Below, in pieces: positions 22,580 to 31,351 of a stretch of DNA of 64,000 bases. The stretch comes from Nocardioides rotundus (GTDB lineage Bacteria > Actinomycetota > Actinomycetes > Propionibacteriales > Nocardioidaceae). Position 1 is the stretch's first letter, and every line of letters begins with the position of its first letter. The translations under genes and the position numbers were made by a program. The notes below the pieces were generated by a model. That model was not told the origin of the DNA and searched no databases. It saw only the letters and a list, made by a program, of their open reading frames with translations. The stretch spans positions 496,001-560,000 of the forward strand of contig NZ_CP082922.1 of NCBI RefSeq assembly GCF_019931675.1, in the 5' to 3' direction.

Positions 22580-22588
22580 CTAATGTAA
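22554..22588. promoter_or_regulatory. Two palindromic repeats at recombinase start
   Basis: TTACATCTAATGTAA (22554-22568) and GTACATCTAATGTAA (22574-22588) are 6+3+6 palindromes spaced 20 bp apart, on one helical face, straddling the likely start of the recombinase operon. This suits autoregulation by the Xre protein or recombinase binding. Confidence 0.6.
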
Positions 22589-22694
22589 GCAGTGGCGCGT
22601 TTCCCCTGGTCACGAGCCGCTTCGCAGCGCCCAACTGTCGCCCACTGATAGCCTTGCCTCACCAGGGAATCCGCACGATCCCGGCCCTGGCCGA

Positions 22695-22709
22695 TTACAT
22701 CTAATGTAA
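22695..22709. repeat. Third copy of TTACATCTAATGTAA
   Basis: This exact copy abuts the right inverted repeat of the CTAG element, overlapping its first two bases. Its placement at the end suggests a recombinase or accessory-protein binding site. No copy is seen at the left end. Confidence 0.6.
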
Positions 22710-22715
22710 TAATTG

Positions 22716-24365
22716 CTAGTTCCCGACCACGGTGACGTGAAGGTGGTCGTAGTGGCCGCCGGTGACGTCGCCGGGGTCATGCATCCCCCCGCCGTTGTAC
22801 TCACGCCAGCCTTCGGAGTTGCGGGCGGCGGACCAGATGCGGCCCTGCCAGATGAGGTAGTCCACTCCGAGGACCTCGGCGTTGTCTTTCATCCAGTTGG
22901 TGACCTCCCAGCCCGCTTCGAGCTGGGCCGGGGTGGGGTGCTGGCCGATGGCGTTGCCGAAGGTCAGATCACAAGCCTGGCCGAGGGGGTGTTCGGAGCG
23001 GGTACCGGGCCGCGGTGAGTAGCACGCCCAGCTCGTGTCGGGAAACGCGGCGGTGCCCTGCTGGTAGAGGTGCAGGAGCCGGGCGGTGATCTGCCCGCCG
23101 GAGGTGGGGTCATCCACCAGGCGGTTCGGGTCCCCGTCGACTGGGTCCGGGGTGCCGCCGGGTGCTCCGGTCTCGGGGTCGCAGCCGGCCGGGGTGCTGG
23201 TGTCGGGTTCGGGCAGGTCGGCCGCATTGTGACTCTTCAGCCAGGTGGCGGGGTCGGTGTGCTCGCCGTTGGTGCCGCCGGTGCGGACTTCGAAGTGCAG
23301 GTGCGGGCCGGTGCTGTTGCCCGAGGAGCCGACATCGCCGATGTGCTCCCCGGCGGCCACCTCGTCGCCGGCGGCGACGTGAATGCCGCGCTGCCACATG
23401 TGGGAGTACGCGGTCGCTACTGTCTGCCCGGCGATGGTGTGCTCGATGACGATGAGACCGCCGTAGCCGCCGGAGAACTCGGCGATGGTGACGGTGCCGT
23501 CGGCGGCGGCCAGGATCGGGGTGCCGTCCGGGGCGGCGAAGTCGGTGCCGGTATGCGTGGAGTTCTCCCCGGTGATCGGATGCACCCGTGGCCCGAACTC
23601 CGAGGTGAGCACCCATGTGTCTTCCGGCAGTGGGAACACCACCCGCGAGGATTCCGCGGTCGGCTGCACCGCCGGAAGGGTGTCGCCGGTCGAGGTGCCC
23701 GCGGTGGTCGTGGTGGTGTTCGTGAGGGTGGTGAGGATGGTTTCGGCGACGGGCTCGTAGTTGCGGTACCGGTCGGGATACGCGGAGACTTCGACGGCTT
23801 GGGCCGCCTCGCCCTTGTCCATCTGCTCCCACCCGGGAATGTCCAGCAGCCCACGGGGGGAGGGGTAGTTGGGGCCGTCGGGTCCGCCGAAGAACGCCCG
23901 GGCTTGGTAGACGGGGTCCATGAGGTCGGCGACCGTGCCCCACCCCGATTGGGGCCGCATCTGGAACAGCCCGAGCGAGTCATGATCGGAGCCGCCACCG
24001 TCGTTGGGATAGTTCCCCGATTCGGGGTAAGCAGACGTGTTGGACAGCATCCGCAGGGTGGATTCGGTCAGGGCCGCCATCAGCGCGATCACCAGCCCGT
24101 CCCGGCTCACCCCGTCGATCCGGGAGCCGGTCTCGATGATCGTCGCCGCATGTGTCAACTGCTTGTTGTTCAGGGTGAAGGTCTCACCGTTCGCGGTCGT
24201 GACGGTCAGCTCGCCGGGGACGTGACCCACCGTGACGTTCCCGCCCGCCACGGTGCAGGAGGCCGCGGCGGCCGGATTCATCACCAGACCCATGCCGATC
24301 AGCCCCACCGAGGGACCGAGCAGGGCCAGGGCCAGGGCGGCGATCCCGAGCTTCTTCAACACCAT
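22716..24365 (-). CDS. M23 peptidase / lytic transglycosylase-like wall hydrolase
   Basis: This 549-aa exported protein opens local gaps in peptidoglycan for the conjugation channel. An N-terminal hydrophobic helix (about 4-28) anchors or exports it. A first domain around residues 70-220 (LMAALTESTL, SLGLFQMRPQSGWGT) resembles a transglycosylase. A LytM/M23 domain follows with the zinc motifs HTGTDFAAPDGTPI and GPHLHFEV. The tail has a further domain ending HYDHLHVTV. Its stop codon TAG is formed by the CTAG of the inserted transposon. A good ribosome site (GAGGGG) precedes ATG 24365. Confidence 0.85.
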   Translation of the reverse strand: MVLKKLGIAALALALLGPSVGLIGMGLVMNPAAAASCTVAGGNVTVGHVPGELTVTTANGETFTLNNKQLTHAATIIETGSRIDGVSRDGLVIALMAALTESTLRMLSNTSAYPESGNYPNDGGGSDHDSLGLFQMRPQSGWGTVADLMDPVYQARAFFGGPDGPNYPSPRGLLDIPGWEQMDKGEAAQAVEVSAYPDRYRNYEPVAETILTTLTNTTTTTAGTSTGDTLPAVQPTAESSRVVFPLPEDTWVLTSEFGPRVHPITGENSTHTGTDFAAPDGTPILAAADGTVTIAEFSGGYGGLIVIEHTIAGQTVATAYSHMWQRGIHVAAGDEVAAGEHIGDVGSSGNSTGPHLHFEVRTGGTNGEHTDPATWLKSHNAADLPEPDTSTPAGCDPETGAPGGTPDPVDGDPNRLVDDPTSGGQITARLLHLYQQGTAAFPDTSWACYSPRPGTRSEHPLGQACDLTFGNAIGQHPTPAQLEAGWEVTNWMKDNAEVLGVDYLIWQGRIWSAARNSEGWREYNGGGMHDPGDVTGGHYDHLHVTVVGN

Positions 24366-24380
24366 TCGTTCACCCCTCGC

Positions 24381-25070
24381 CTATCGCAGGGGGTTGCCGA
24401 GCTGGGACAGCCGCAACAGGTGGCAGGTGTCGTAGGTCGGGGCGCAGACGAGGAACACGGTGAACGCCACCGGATGCTCGGAGGTCACCGTCTCGTCGTT
24501 CCACACCCCGGTGCGGTGGCGGGTGCCCTCGATGGTGTACGCGATCGTGCCGTCGGCGAGCTGGCCGGGTTGGGCCTGGGCGAGGGCGTCGGCCCAGGCG
24601 TCGGGGATGTAGGCGTCGTCGATGCTCAGGCGCTGGGTGGTGGCGTACTGGCGCAGCTCGACCCACGCCTCCCGATTCGGCAGGTAGCTGGCGATGTCGG
24701 CGGCGAGCCCGGCCTGCTCCGCACCGGAGGGGTCACCGACGGTGAGGACCACGGAGGTGTAGTCCAGCGGCAGGAACCCGCTGCCGGTGTCCCAGGAGAA
24801 CAAGACCGTGGCGACGGTGCGGGCGAACGTCTCCGGATCAGCCGAGGGCCGCACCATCGGCAACCGTGGCGTCGTGGTGGGCACCGGGTGTGCGGTCACA
24901 GCCGGTCCCGGCTGGTCCCTGTCGTCGGTGCCGGGCTCGTTGCTGGTGGGTGGTCCGGCGATCAGGCCGTAGACGCCGATGCCGGTCAGCACCAGGACTA
25001 CCACGAGGGCGGTGAGCATGGCGATCGCCCGGTGGCGGGACCGGGCATCGGAGAAGTCGGGAGTCTGCAT
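24381..25070 (-). CDS. VirB8-like anchored transfer protein
   Basis: This 229-aa protein has a short cytosolic N-terminus, one TM helix (about 17-40), a proline/threonine linker and an extracytosolic domain of about 150 residues with a C-x4-C pair near the end. That layout resembles VirB8/TraM-like components, which have an NTF2-like periplasmic fold, but similarity in sequence is not obvious. ATG 25070 is used; upstream codons overlap a repeated GTGCACCT motif. It lies 15 bp upstream of the wall hydrolase. Confidence 0.6.
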   Translation of the reverse strand: MQTPDFSDARSRHRAIAMLTALVVVLVLTGIGVYGLIAGPPTSNEPGTDDRDQPGPAVTAHPVPTTTPRLPMVRPSADPETFARTVATVLFSWDTGSGFLPLDYTSVVLTVGDPSGAEQAGLAADIASYLPNREAWVELRQYATTQRLSIDDAYIPDAWADALAQAQPGQLADGTIAYTIEGTRHRTGVWNDETVTSEHPVAFTVFLVCAPTYDTCHLLRLSQLGNPLR

Positions 25071-25110
25071 GTCCCGTAGGTGCACCCGCACACCCAAGTG
25101 AGCGGCGGGC

Positions 25111-26124
25111 TCAGAGCGCGCGCAGGTGGCCCCGGCCCGGCGCCGGGTCATCACCGCGCAGCCGGTCGCGCGCGGTACGCAGCTGTTGGGCGAACCGGCT
25201 GGTGCCCTCGACGGTGGCCAAGAAGGCGTCAATCTGTTCGTCGGTCAGCTCGACGGCGAGCTGGTCAACGTCGTAGTAGCTCCACCAGTCGATCAGGTCG
25301 TTCCACGTCAGCACGAACCTGTGCGGCGGATACCGCACCGGCTCACCGGCACCGTCGCCGGCTCGGTCTGTGGGTCGAGAGGTGCGCTTCTTCTTCTGCG
25401 TCTTCTTGACGCGGGACAGTGCCTCGGCGGCGAGCCGGTGCAGGTCCGCCTCCCGCTCCCCGAGTGCGGTGTCGACCTGGTCCCGGAGGTGCTGGAAGAG
25501 CGGATCGACCGAGGCACCGGCGTCGATGCGCTCCAGGGCTGCGGTCGCCTGCTGGCGCAGCTCGCCGGGTCGGGCGGGGTCGTCGGCGATCTGCTGAAGG
25601 TAGCCAATCTTGTCCAGGGTCTTGTAGGACGCCGCCCCAGGGATCATCCGCGCGGCCTGCTCACTGGCCCGTCCAGCCTGCTCGGACGGTGTGGGAAATT
25701 TTCCCGCACCGTCACCTCCAGGCTGATGCTCAGTGGTGAACTGGGTCGCGGCCTGCCGGCGGGCGGCGTCCTCGGCCATGAGCTGCTTCAGCTCCCGGTA
25801 CAGCGCGGCGGCTTCGAGCTGGGTGAGCGGCTTGTGCAGCACGTTCTCGTCCTGCTCGGCCAACAGGTGGCCGAGCCGGTCGGAGATACCGGAGCGGACC
25901 CACACGTTCACGGTTCTCCAGCCGAGCTGCTTGATCGCGGCCAACCGTCTGGCCCCGCACACCAGCACGTTGTCGAGGGTGATCGTGATCGGCTGAAGCA
26001 ATCCATCACGGGCGATGGAAGCGGCCAGGGCGTCGATGTCACCCAGGTCTGTGCGGTGTCGGCGTCCGACGTGGATCGACTCGACGGTGCGTTCCAGCTC
26101 GATGGACCCTTTCTGAGCGCTCAT
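25111..26124 (-). CDS. ParB-like partition/nuclease-domain protein
   Basis: This 337-aa protein has the ParB N-terminal domain in the first 100 residues (VESIHVGRRHRTDLGDIDALAASIARDGLLQPITI, then CGARRLAAIKQLGW). The middle is helical and the rest is charged. No ParA gene is adjacent. In ICEs such proteins help maintain the excised or replicating form, or regulate transcription. Its ATG overlaps the stop of the upstream gene (TGATG). Confidence 0.85.
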   Translation of the reverse strand: MSAQKGSIELERTVESIHVGRRHRTDLGDIDALAASIARDGLLQPITITLDNVLVCGARRLAAIKQLGWRTVNVWVRSGISDRLGHLLAEQDENVLHKPLTQLEAAALYRELKQLMAEDAARRQAATQFTTEHQPGGDGAGKFPTPSEQAGRASEQAARMIPGAASYKTLDKIGYLQQIADDPARPGELRQQATAALERIDAGASVDPLFQHLRDQVDTALGEREADLHRLAAEALSRVKKTQKKKRTSRPTDRAGDGAGEPVRYPPHRFVLTWNDLIDWWSYYDVDQLAVELTDEQIDAFLATVEGTSRFAQQLRTARDRLRGDDPAPGRGHLRAL

Positions 26125-27044
26125 CAGGGCTCACCGCCGGGTGAGGCCTCATCGTCAAGGCCACGGTCACCATGGAGCTGGTGGTGTGCGGGAGCGGCCA
26201 GGGCTAGCGACAGGACGAGATCGTCATCGCGCAGCAGCAGCGGCAGGGTCTCGCCAATCAGCAACCGCAGCAGCACCCCGCGCCCGGTGCCGGTGGCACT
26301 GTAGGCGGGGTGCGGATGGCCCAGCAGCGCCTTCAACAGCGCCGTCCAGGACCGGCCGGGGATGTCCAACAAAGCCCGGGCGTGCTTGTCGCGCCGTAAC
26401 GCCTCGTAGGCGGCCTGCCGGGCGCCGGCCCGGGTCAGTGCCCCGCACACATGCTCCACCGCCGCTCTGGCGATATCGGCAGGCCAGTGCAGCAGCGTGA
26501 GCAGAGCGATCGCGTCCTCAACGGCTGAACCAGCGGATGTGTACGCCCGCCCCGACGCCGAAGACTTCACCGTCTCGGGTTCGGCCTGGGTGTGGTCGGT
26601 GACGTGGAACGCGGGGTGGTAGTCGGCCAGCGGTGTCTCTCGGTCGCTGAAGCGTTCGGGGTCGTGGAACGCCGAGATGTGCGGGCGGCGGGCTTGGTGA
26701 ACCGAGCACAGCAGGCCTTGGGCGCGTTCCTCGGCGATGCAGGTGATGCGCACCGCGTGCGTGATCACCGCCCACGGGTCATGTGCTTCGCGGGCGGCGC
26801 GGGTGCGCATCACATCGAACGCCGCCGAGGCGGCCTCCCACGGGTCCAGCCCGTGCTTACGCGCCAACGGCGCGTACTTCTGTGCCGTGAATGCCATCAG
26901 CGCCGCGGCGGTGGGGTCGCCTGTCCAGGCGCCCGGCCCGGCGTGGTGGAGCCGGTGCAGCAGGACGCGCAGGCCATCGCCGGTGGTGAAGTCCTCGCCT
27001 CCGGCGCGGGGTGTGTCGTGGACGATGTTGGTGTCTGGGGTCAT
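26124..27044 (-). CDS. Conserved hypothetical ICE protein
   Basis: This 306-aa, predominantly helical soluble protein has no recognised domain. The central part has a KYAPLARKHGLDPWEAASAAFDVMRTRAAR segment resembling HTH-rich replication or sigma-like proteins, but this is weak. ATG 27044 has AGGAGGT 9 nt upstream, which decides the start over a frame open to 27119. It is coupled to parB by TGATG. A replication or partition helper is a reasonable guess from position only. Confidence 0.6.
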   Translation of the reverse strand: MTPDTNIVHDTPRAGGEDFTTGDGLRVLLHRLHHAGPGAWTGDPTAAALMAFTAQKYAPLARKHGLDPWEAASAAFDVMRTRAAREAHDPWAVITHAVRITCIAEERAQGLLCSVHQARRPHISAFHDPERFSDRETPLADYHPAFHVTDHTQAEPETVKSSASGRAYTSAGSAVEDAIALLTLLHWPADIARAAVEHVCGALTRAGARQAAYEALRRDKHARALLDIPGRSWTALLKALLGHPHPAYSATGTGRGVLLRLLIGETLPLLLRDDDLVLSLALAAPAHHQLHGDRGLDDEASPGGEP

Positions 27045-27137
27045 GATCGGGGCACCTCCTGACCAGCAGGTGCACACGCCCTCCCCAGCACCGCCGTCGG
27101 GGTTTGCTTGTGTACACATCGCTGGTCACCGCCCCGC

Positions 27138-27560
27138 TCAGCTCATCCCGACCCCGGGCCGCGACGGACCGGCCTGCCCGATGCTGCTGTGGCCGAAGGC
27201 CGACAGCGGCGGCAATCGGCGCGCACACTCACCCAGCCCTCGGACGCTGCTGGTGATCGGGGTGCGGGTGCGGCGGGCCAGCTCGACCTCGAAATCGATG
27301 CCCCGCCCCGCCAGCGCCGCCCCGTGCCGGGCCAGCAGGTCAGTGGGTCGCACCCACTCCACACCCCGCACCCGCCGCAACTCCTGCGCCGCTCGCGTCG
27401 ACCTCTCGGGGCCGCGGCGGGTCGTCTTCGCCGCCTGTACCGCCTCGGGCGCCTTGGCTGTGTCCGCCGACTCCGACGGCGTCCCGCTCCTCTCGACGAG
27501 TTCGGGCTCTCGCTGGTCGACCTCGGGCCGCCGCGGTTCGGCCTCGTGTTCGGCGTTCAT
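27138..27560 (-). CDS. Small hypothetical protein (ICE)
   Basis: This 140-aa protein has an acidic, disordered N-terminal third and a basic C-terminal part with RVRGVEWVRPTDLLARHGAALAGRG. The latter pattern occurs in small proteins encoded near mobilisation genes of actinobacterial elements. It overlaps the DUF2637 gene by ATGA. No function can be assigned. Confidence 0.55.
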   Translation of the reverse strand: MNAEHEAEPRRPEVDQREPELVERSGTPSESADTAKAPEAVQAAKTTRRGPERSTRAAQELRRVRGVEWVRPTDLLARHGAALAGRGIDFEVELARRTRTPITSSVRGLGECARRLPPLSAFGHSSIGQAGPSRPGVGMS

Positions 27561-28369
27561 GGCTGGTTCGCCTCCTCGACATCGGTGTTGTCGGGAAGGT
27601 GCGCACTGGTGAACCAGCGGCCCACTGTGGAGGGATGCACCCCGAGTTCACGGGCGATCTTCTTGTTCGACCACCCCTGCCCGCGCAGTACCGCCGCGTG
27701 GGCACGCCGATCGGTGACCACTGCGGTGCTGTCGAGGCCCGGTTCAGCACCTCGAACTACGGCCACCTGCGCCATGCCGGGTGGTGTGGACGGTGCGCTC
27801 TTCTCCGGCGGTGGCACGGGCAAGGCGAGGACGCCTTCGGCCTCCGCTGCGACGAGTGCCGCCGATATCCCGTCCGAGTTGGCCTCCTCGGTGAACGCGG
27901 TCTCGCCGTTCGGCGTGGCCACGTCGGTGAGCAGGGGATCGGCGGTGGCGGGGATGGGTCGGGTGAGGATGACGGTCAGGTGGGTGATCGCCAACAGCAC
28001 CACGGGCGGCACCGCGGCCACGGCTGCGGCCAGCACCCCGGGCACGTCTGCGTCGGCGGCCACGACGGCGTGGATCGCGTTTGCGGTCACCGACACGGCG
28101 GCGCCGCCGATCAGCAACACCCACGGGTACCACGCCGCCCTCTGCCCGGCCAGGGCGACGACGGCGACGGTGGCCACGACGATGATGCCGTCAACGATCA
28201 GCGGCCACGCCCACGCCTGCGAACCACCGACCCCCGAACGAGCCGCCAGGTCCGCCAACGCAGTGAACGACAGCCAGAACGCCCCGGCGGCGATGAACAC
28301 CGTCCCGGCCACCGCGGTCACCACCGCCCAACGCCGGCTCATGTGCTTCGCCAGGGCAGGGATGGTCAT
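27557..28369 (-). CDS. DUF2637 (SpdB-like) membrane protein with HTH tail
   Basis: This 270-aa protein has four TM helices in the first 140 residues, the DUF2637 pattern (WAWPLIVDGIIVVATVAVVALAG) found in spread proteins of actinobacterial plasmids. The C-terminal 50 residues contain LRGQGWSNKKIARELGVHPSTVGRWF, a clear HTH. The fusion suggests a membrane-linked DNA-binding role during intercellular spread. It overlaps the primase gene by ATGA. Confidence 0.8.
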   Translation of the reverse strand: MTIPALAKHMSRRWAVVTAVAGTVFIAAGAFWLSFTALADLAARSGVGGSQAWAWPLIVDGIIVVATVAVVALAGQRAAWYPWVLLIGGAAVSVTANAIHAVVAADADVPGVLAAAVAAVPPVVLLAITHLTVILTRPIPATADPLLTDVATPNGETAFTEEANSDGISAALVAAEAEGVLALPVPPPEKSAPSTPPGMAQVAVVRGAEPGLDSTAVVTDRRAHAAVLRGQGWSNKKIARELGVHPSTVGRWFTSAHLPDNTDVEEANQP

Positions 28370-29310
28370 GACAGTCCCCGCACCGGAGAGGACGGCCGCA
28401 CGGGGCTGTCGTGCGCGAACCAGCCGTCCACCGCCGGAGGTGAGCCGCGCTGCACCGGCGGTGACGAAGGTCGGGGGTGGGCGGTGCGGTAGGCGGAGCG
28501 GACGGTCGCGGTGATCTCGCGCTCACCCAGACCCGCTCTTGATGCCGCGGCCGAGAGCACATCGAGCGCATCCGGTGCCGGGACGCCGTTCTCGGCGAGG
28601 CGGCAGGCGGCCCAGAACAGGCCCCGGTTGCGTTCGCCCTCACCGCGAGCGGCCACCCACGCCGCCAGCCGGGACGCATCCGCCGACTGCTCCACCTCCT
28701 GCCCCGAGCCGCGGCGGGATGGGGGGCGAGGGTCGAGGAACTCCCGCAGCCGGTCGGAGTCCAGCATCGCCGAAGGGCCGGCGTTGATCCGCCGCACCCG
28801 ATACCCAGCCGTCCCGCCAGCCTCCGACACCGTGGAGGGTGGGATGAGGATGTAGCCGCCATCACCGCGGAAGTCGATCCCGGCACGCGCTACCTGCCAG
28901 GACCGCTGTTCCTGGCTCCGGGTGGCGGGGTAATAGGCGTGCATCCCACCCGACGGCGTCGAGATGAGCATCTGCCAGCCGGCGACGAGCCCGGCACGAT
29001 GGGCGCGCTCGAACGCCCGATACCCGTCAACAGCCCCATGGACGTCGATGTCCACAACCGCGATCCCGGCGGCTGCGCCGGTGGGGACGCCGAGGTTCGC
29101 ATCCGGATGCTTCCGCCACCACGCCGCGATCTGGCCCGCGTGCGTGGTGGCGTCGTGGAAGCCACGCGAGGTGAGCGGGCGCTTGCCACCGGGCACGCAC
29201 GGGAACACCGGCACCCCGGAGGCGGCCAGGTCCCGCGCGACGGCCCAGACCGGCCGCCGCGGCAGGTCCGCCGCCGAGAGGATGCGGGCGACGGCATCGA
29301 AGGCGACCAT
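28366..29310 (-). CDS. Bifunctional primase/polymerase (prim-pol)
   Basis: This 314-aa protein has the archaeo-eukaryotic prim-pol N-terminal domain: FPCVPGGKRPLTSRGFHDATT, NLGVPTGAAAGIAVVDIDVHG (acidic metal-binding motif), the STPSGGMHAYY histidine motif and IDFRGDGGYILIPPS. The C-terminal part is a helical PriCT-like segment. It would prime or copy ICE DNA after transfer or excision. ATG 29310 overlaps the ardC stop (TGATG). Confidence 0.88.
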   Translation of the reverse strand: MVAFDAVARILSAADLPRRPVWAVARDLAASGVPVFPCVPGGKRPLTSRGFHDATTHAGQIAAWWRKHPDANLGVPTGAAAGIAVVDIDVHGAVDGYRAFERAHRAGLVAGWQMLISTPSGGMHAYYPATRSQEQRSWQVARAGIDFRGDGGYILIPPSTVSEAGGTAGYRVRRINAGPSAMLDSDRLREFLDPRPPSRRGSGQEVEQSADASRLAAWVAARGEGERNRGLFWAACRLAENGVPAPDALDVLSAAASRAGLGEREITATVRSAYRTAHPRPSSPPVQRGSPPAVDGWFAHDSPVRPSSPVRGLS

Positions 29311-29886
29311 CACAACGTCCGCCCCGAAGCCGCCGGCGAGGGCGGCCGCACCTCGGGCATCGGCTCCACCCGCCCCGGCGCTGAACGTTCCTGGGATGGC
29401 TGCTGGCGTCCTGCGCGGTCGCGCTCAGGGGTGTCGCGGTCCAGACCCGGTGCGGTGCCGTCGGTCACCTGCGCGGTGTCGAGCTGGTCCAGGATCGAAA
29501 GCGCCGTCTTGCGGACGCGTTCACCGGTGGCTTTGACGATCTCGACCGGCTCTTTGCCATCGACCCGCGCCGCCCAAGTCGACACGTACGGGATCGTGTA
29601 CCCGGAGGTGTCCATCCCGTGGGCGGCGCCGATCATCAGCGCGACCGACTCGGCCTCCACCTCCCCGATCCCGCGATGCTGCCGGGCATCCTCCTGATCG
29701 GGGCCATGCAGCAGGACGTGACCTAGTTCGTGGGCGAGCGTCTTGACCTGTGCAGCCGGGTCCATGTTCTCCCGGACCGCGACCGTCTTCGCGGTGTAGT
29801 CGGTCATCCCGTTGGCGCCATGGATGACGCCCTCGTGCGGCACCCGCAGCACCTCAAACCCCCGCGTACGCACCTGGACCGCCAGG

Positions 29887-31351
29887 TCAAGTCCCTCGAG
29901 GTGGTGTACGACAAGAATCCCTCGTCGGGCGTGTCGTTAGGCGCTGATGGCTGCCTCCTGGTCGTCGGTGGTGGTTGTGCCGGTGGTCTCGATGGTGCCG
30001 GTGACGAGGTTCATGCGGGAGCGGGCGAGGACGTCGAGCCCGAGGTAGCGCCGGCCCTCGGTCCATTCGTCGTGTTGCTCGGCCAGGACGGCTCCGACGA
30101 GGCGGATGATCGCGTCGCGGTCGGGGAAGATCCCGACGACGTCGGTACGCCGTCGGATCTCGCGGTTGAGGCGCTCGTTGGGGTTGTTCGACCAGATCTG
30201 GCGCCATACCTCGCGCGGGAAACCGGTGAAGGACAGGATGTCGGCGCGGGCGCCGTCGAGGTGGTCACGGGCCGCGGGCAGCGAGGTGATGAGCTCGCTG
30301 TCGAGGAACTTGTCGAACTGGGCGTGGACCGACTTCGCGTCGGGCTGGTCGTAGACGGAGTGGAGCATCGCCTTCACGCCGGGCCAGGCGGCCTTGGGGC
30401 ACAGACCCATGAGGTTGAACGCGTAGTGGGTCCGGCACCGCTGCCAGGCCGCGCCGGGCAGGGTCGCGCCGATCGCCTCGACGAGACCGGCGTGGGCGTC
30501 GCTGGTCACGAGCGCGACGCCGGACAGGCCTCGGGCGACGAGGTCGCGGAAGAACGCCAGCCAGCCGGCGTGGGTCTCCCCAGTCGCGACCTGCACGCCG
30601 AGGACCTCGCGGTGCCCGTCGGCGTTGACGCCGGTGGCGACCATGACCGCGACTTTCACTACCCGGCCTCCTTCGCGGACCCGCATCGTGAGCGCGTCTG
30701 CTGCCACGAACGTGTATGGGCCGGCGTCGAGGGGCCGGGTGCGGAAGTCGGTCACGTGCGCGTCGAGGTCGCGCGCCATCACGCTGACCTGGGACTTCGA
30801 CAACCCGGTGATCCCGAGCGACTGCACGAGCTTGTCCATCCGCCTGGTCGAGACGCCGAGCAGGTAGCAGGTCGCGATCACGCTCGTCAGCGCGACCTCG
30901 GCCCGTCGTCGACGCTCGAGGAGCCACTCGGGGAAGTACGTGCCCGTGCGGAGCTTCGGGATCGCGACGTCGATCGTGCCCATCCGGGTGTCGAGGTCGC
31001 GGTGGCGGTAGCCGTTGCGTGAGTTCACCCGCTCCGGCGACCGGGTGCCGTAGCCGGCGCCACACACCGCGTCGGCCTCCGCGCCGAGCAGCGCGTTCAC
31101 GAACGTGGTCAACAGGCCGCGCATCAGATCAGGGCTCGCCTGCGCGAGCTGCTCGTGCAGGAACTCGCCCGCCTCGAGCGTCCTGCCGCTCGCGACGTCG
31201 GCAGGGTCGATACTGGGTCCAGCGGTCATCGTGGTGCTCCTTCTTCGAGTCGGTTGTGGAAGATCACTCGAAGGATTCACCCGGTGGCCGCGCCTACGTG
31301 GGAGGCACGCGCCCTACCCGGCTGTCGTACACCACTCTGTAGGACTCAACT
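29887..31351 (-). mobile_element. IS256-like insertion sequence in ardC
   Basis: The roughly 1465-bp element has inverted ends with a perfect 13-bp inner block GTGGTGTACGACA (29901-29913 and 31333-31345) and partly matching outer bases. GACCGCCAGG occurs on both sides (29877-29886 and 31352-31361) as the target duplication; 8-9 bp of it would be the usual size. Rejoining restores the ardC frame. Confidence 0.85.
29937..31229 (-). CDS. IS256-family (mutator-type) transposase, second type
   Basis: This 430-aa protein is a transposase_mut member distinct from the one in virB4. It shows the DDE motifs FVAADALTMRVR, VTSDAHAGLVEAI and NNPNERLNREIRRRTDVVGIFP. ATG 31229 is preceded by GAAGGAG at 7 nt, so an upstream open stretch to 31280 is not used. 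Intact. Confidence 0.93.
   Translation of the reverse strand: MTAGPSIDPADVASGRTLEAGEFLHEQLAQASPDLMRGLLTTFVNALLGAEADAVCGAGYGTRSPERVNSRNGYRHRDLDTRMGTIDVAIPKLRTGTYFPEWLLERRRRAEVALTSVIATCYLLGVSTRRMDKLVQSLGITGLSKSQVSVMARDLDAHVTDFRTRPLDAGPYTFVAADALTMRVREGGRVVKVAVMVATGVNADGHREVLGVQVATGETHAGWLAFFRDLVARGLSGVALVTSDAHAGLVEAIGATLPGAAWQRCRTHYAFNLMGLCPKAAWPGVKAMLHSVYDQPDAKSVHAQFDKFLDSELITSLPAARDHLDGARADILSFTGFPREVWRQIWSNNPNERLNREIRRRTDVVGIFPDRDAIIRLVGAVLAEQHDEWTEGRRYLGLDVLARSRMNLVTGTIETTGTTTTDDQEAAISA

Larger units (their letters stand above)
18722..22719. mobile_element. CTAG-flanked tyrosine-recombinase transposon
   Basis: Both ends show CTAG next to an 8-bp inverted repeat: CTAGCAATTATT at 18722-18733 and its exact reverse complement AATAATTGCTAG at 22708-22719. 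CTAG could be a 4-bp duplicated target. The roughly 4-kb body holds a HEPN-like gene, a zinc-ribbon recombinase-like gene, an Xre regulator and a tyrosine recombinase. Removing it joins the M23 hydrolase stop codon (the TAG of CTAG) to the pilin gene with 20 bp between them, restoring the operon. The element family is not recognised. Confidence 0.75.

Noticed and set aside
23070..25079. A 669-codon plus-strand open frame
   Set aside because: It is the antisense of the M23 hydrolase and VirB8-like genes, with valine/glycine-rich composition typical of GC-rich shadows.
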